Below are positions 25,251 to 27,548 of a stretch of DNA of 27,548 nt, piece by piece. The notes below the pieces were generated by a model, which saw only the letters and a list, made by a program, of their open reading frames with translations, had not been told where the DNA came from and did no database searches. Numbering within the stretch: position 1 is the first letter of the stretch; every line of letters begins with the position of its first letter. This DNA comes from Tenericutes bacterium 4572_104 (GTDB lineage Bacteria > Bacillota_I > Bacilli_A > Izemoplasmatales > UBA5603), in NCBI GenBank assembly GCA_002084435.1, contig NBLG01000005.1, forward strand, positions 1 through 27,548, written 5' to 3'. A program made the translations under genes and the position numbers.

Positions 25251-26384
25251 ATGAAAAAAAAGATGATTTCGATGATTCTTGTCGGAGGTAAAGGAACGAG
25301 ACTTGGAGATATTACAAATGAGACAGCTAAACCAGCTGTTTCTTTTGGTGCGAAATATCGCTTAATTGATTTTACTTTAAGCAATATTACTAATAGTGAA
25401 ATTGATGTTTGCGGAATAGTAACTCAATATGAACCATTTGATTTAATGTATTATATAGGAAGCGGATCTTCTTGGGATTTAGATGTTTTAGATGGAGGTA
25501 TTCGCTTTTTAACTCCGTATTCTAGAGGCGATAATATTTTATGGCAAAGAGGAACTGCTCATGCTATAAAACAATACTTTAATTTTATTAAAGGCTATCA
25601 AGCATCATATGTATTAATCTTGTCTGGTGACCAAGTATATAAAATGGATTATCAAAAGATGTTAAAACATCATTTGAAATATAATGCAGATATAACTATA
25701 AGCGCAACTAGAGTTTCAGATTTTGAAGCTAGTAGATTTGGAATCTTAGAAATTGATGATAATTTTACTGTTATATCTTTTGAAGAAAAACCTGATAAAC
25801 CAAAAACAAACCTTGCCTCAATGGCTATATATATCTTCTCCGTTGAAGTATTAGAAGAATTACTGAATAAAGCGGATGAAAATGACATTGATTTTGGCAA
25901 AAATATTATTCCAAAAGCCATAACTTTAAATAAAAAGATTTCACTGTATGAATTTGAAGGGTACTGGAAAGATGTAGGTACGATTGAATCACTTTATCAA
26001 TCAAATATGGATATGTTAGATGATCCTGATTTTCTAGGATTAAATGTTTCTAAAACTTTGCCTGTTTATTCTAAATCTTTAAATTTGAATCCTCATGTTA
26101 TCCTTTCAAAAGGTAAAGCAAAAAAATCAGTTATAGCTGATGGATGTTTAATTAATGGGTATATCAAACATTCAACCATTGCATATGAATGTATCATTGA
26201 GAAAAATTCACAAATTATCGATTCAGTTTTACTTCCAAATGTAACTATAGGTGAAAATGTTTATTTAAAAAAAGTTATCGTTAATAAAGGTACTTCTATA
26301 CCTAATAATTATCGCTGTATAAAGGATAAGGTAACTTTGGTAACTAATGATAATTTATTTGAAGTAGGTGAGTTAAATGAATAA
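25251..26384 (+). CDS. glgC: Glucose-1-phosphate adenylyltransferase, catalytic subunit
   Basis: Makes ADP-glucose from glucose-1-phosphate and ATP, the committed step of glycogen synthesis. The 377-residue protein keeps the catalytic features: the nucleotide loop GGKGTRL (12-18) and AKPAVSFGAKYRLIDFTLSN, RGTAHAIKQ (100-108), SGDQVYKMDY with D127, and FEEKP with K180 for the sugar phosphate. The C-terminal left-handed beta-helix follows from about 295. It is followed by, and overlaps by 8 nt (ATGAATAA), the gene for its GlgD-type partner, suggesting a GlgC/GlgD heterotetramer as described in Bacillota. Confidence 0.95.
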   Translation: MKKKMISMILVGGKGTRLGDITNETAKPAVSFGAKYRLIDFTLSNITNSEIDVCGIVTQYEPFDLMYYIGSGSSWDLDVLDGGIRFLTPYSRGDNILWQRGTAHAIKQYFNFIKGYQASYVLILSGDQVYKMDYQKMLKHHLKYNADITISATRVSDFEASRFGILEIDDNFTVISFEEKPDKPKTNLASMAIYIFSVEVLEELLNKADENDIDFGKNIIPKAITLNKKISLYEFEGYWKDVGTIESLYQSNMDMLDDPDFLGLNVSKTLPVYSKSLNLNPHVILSKGKAKKSVIADGCLINGYIKHSTIAYECIIEKNSQIIDSVLLPNVTIGENVYLKKVIVNKGTSIPNNYRCIKDKVTLVTNDNLFEVGELNE

Positions 26385-27548
26385 TTTATTTATGGTTATT
26401 GATGCTACTTCAAAGAGCAATTTCTCCAAGCTCACAAGGCATAGAGTTCCAGGAGCTTTGCCTTTTGGGGCTAAATATAGATTGATAGATTTTACATTAT
26501 CAAACTGTAAAAACTCTCATATCACTAACGTTTCTATTTTTCCTTATGGTAATTATAGATCTTTATCTGATCATATAGGGTCAGGTAACAGATGGGATTT
26601 AAATAGAAGACATGATGGTATCTTTATTTTGCCTCCTAAAAGCTTAAATTTAAGCGTAGAGGATTCTATAAGCTTTCAGAGAATGTATGAACATATAGAG
26701 TACTTTAATCGCTCTAATCAAGAATATGTGATTGTATCACCAGCTAATTTAGTATGGAATGTTGATTATAATATTTTTCTTGAATCTCATCTAAGTAATA
26801 AAGCTGATATTACAGAAATTTTAGGTCAAGAAAATAAACGCTTAAAAACATATGTTCTATCAAAAAAACTATTGTTGGAATATATTCATAGTTATGATCA
26901 AATTCAATTTAGAAATCTATCTGATGTTTTTGATTACGCACCTAATTTGAAGAAAAGCACTTATATATATAAACATTCATGTTATTTAATAGATTCTTCA
27001 AAGGATCTTTATTTTGCGAATATGCAGATGCTATTTAAAAAAGTTAGAAAGGAATGGTTTAAAAAAGAAAGACCTATTTTTTCTAAAGAAACTATGTCAG
27101 CGCCTTCAAGATATGGAAACTTTGCGGATGTTAAAAATTCTATAATTGCTTCTGGGGCTTATATTGAAGGAGAAGTTAAAAATTCTATTGTAGGTAGAAA
27201 AGTGCATATAGCTAAAGGAGCTAAGGTATTTAATTCTGTAATTATGAACCAATGCAGGATTAAAGAAAATGCCTTAATTGAACATTCAGTTTTAGATAAA
27301 GAAACTATTGTCTTAGAAAATGCTTCAGTTATAGGTTTTCCTGATAAGTTGTTTGTTTCAGAGAAAAAACAAATTGTAGTTTCTAACGATGATTTAACAG
27401 TTTTACAAGTTAGTTCAGAATGTTTCCCTTATATAAAAACAGGCGGATTAGCTGATGTTGTTGGAGGACTGGCTATTCAATATAGTAAACTAGGTGTAAA
27501 ATCCCAAGTGATTCTACCATTATACCCTCAAATAAAAGAAAAATACGG
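26377..27548 (+). CDS. GlgD-GlgA fusion: ADP-glucose pyrophosphorylase regulatory subunit joined to glycogen synthase (partial)
   Basis: The frame runs open from ATG 26377 to the window edge (390 codons). Residues 1 to about 335 are a GlgD-type subunit: RHRVPGALPFGAKYRLIDF, DHIGSGNRWDLNRRHDGIF and a left-handed beta-helix (about 245-325, SIIASGAYIEGEVKNSIVG). The GGxGTRL loop and the catalytic aspartate and lysine of GlgC are missing, as usual in GlgD. From about residue 340 it continues as glycogen synthase: LTVLQVSSECFPYIKTGG followed by LADVVGGLA, matching the N-terminal KTGGLADV ADP-glucose-binding segment of GlgA, then VILPLYPQIKEKYG. No stop, ribosome binding site or start codon lies at the junction (27361-27420). 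If it continues at full length it would be about 810-820 residues. Confidence 0.9.
   Translation, partial: MNNLFMVIDATSKSNFSKLTRHRVPGALPFGAKYRLIDFTLSNCKNSHITNVSIFPYGNYRSLSDHIGSGNRWDLNRRHDGIFILPPKSLNLSVEDSISFQRMYEHIEYFNRSNQEYVIVSPANLVWNVDYNIFLESHLSNKADITEILGQENKRLKTYVLSKKLLLEYIHSYDQIQFRNLSDVFDYAPNLKKSTYIYKHSCYLIDSSKDLYFANMQMLFKKVRKEWFKKERPIFSKETMSAPSRYGNFADVKNSIIASGAYIEGEVKNSIVGRKVHIAKGAKVFNSVIMNQCRIKENALIEHSVLDKETIVLENASVIGFPDKLFVSEKKQIVVSNDDLTVLQVSSECFPYIKTGGLADVVGGLAIQYSKLGVKSQVILPLYPQIKEKY

Noticed and set aside
27361..27420. Separate glgA start codon at the GlgD/GlgA junction
   Set aside because: No in-frame ATG, GTG or TTG lies at the GlgA N-terminus. The nearby ATG is in another frame, the in-frame TTG further upstream lies within the GlgD part, and there is no AGGAG-like sequence.
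1..27548. Mycoplasma/Spiroplasma genetic code (UGA as Trp)
   Set aside because: Tryptophan is encoded by TGG throughout, two genes end at TGA where the next gene starts, and RF2 is present.

Overview
The window is a 27.5 kb stretch of AT-rich chromosome from a low-GC Gram-positive bacterium (Bacillota, Bacilli-like). The gene content (RNase J, long-form HPF, a T-box leader in front of leuS, ComFA) and the order comFA-comFC-hpf-secA-prfB, as in Bacillus, place it there. The strong AT bias would suit an Erysipelotrichales, Acholeplasma or Izemoplasma-like lineage; that placement is inference. UGA is a stop codon, not tryptophan: comFA and the EamA gene end in TGA, and prfB encodes a release factor 2 with SPF and GGQ motifs. 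Code 11 therefore applies and a Mycoplasma-type code is excluded.

Layout. 1-192: tail of a DnaQ-like exonuclease, then a shared terminator. 210-1704 (minus): RNase J gene broken near its 3' end. 1862-5150: priA-fmt. 5237-9079: operon of pgpA/yutG-like, a membrane protein with a degenerate HD-GYP domain, metK and a LemA-like gene, closed by a terminator. 9134-10536: three direct repeats at 33-bp period, then a DUF4143-type AAA ATPase as an isolated cassette. 10593-12966 (minus): mnmL-eamA-mnmM, joining the two known enzymes of the Gram-positive mnm5s2U tRNA wobble pathway with a permease gene between them. 13066-13851: multi-pass membrane protein. 13891-14110: T-box leader with a UUA (Leu) specifier, controlling leuS (14126-16549). 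16628-18218: comFA and a shortened comFC. 18298-22530: hpf, secA, prfB. 22596-27548: recX followed without gaps by glgB, glgC and an open reading frame that runs off the window.

The most striking object is that last frame. It encodes a GlgD-like non-catalytic ADP-glucose pyrophosphorylase subunit that continues, without stop, start codon or ribosome binding site, into the N-terminus of glycogen synthase GlgA. With glgB and glgC just upstream, the operon would make the activated sugar (GlgC), hold its regulatory partner and the polymerising enzyme in one polypeptide (GlgD-GlgA), and branch the product (GlgB). Other notable points are the RNase J lesion, the degenerate HD-GYP receptor, the truncated ComFC, the 33-bp repeats and an RF2 gene without the usual programmed frameshift.

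No rRNA, tRNA, CRISPR array, insertion sequence or prophage was seen. No gene-free stretch exceeds 300 bases; the longest, 13852-14125, is filled by the leuS promoter and T-box.
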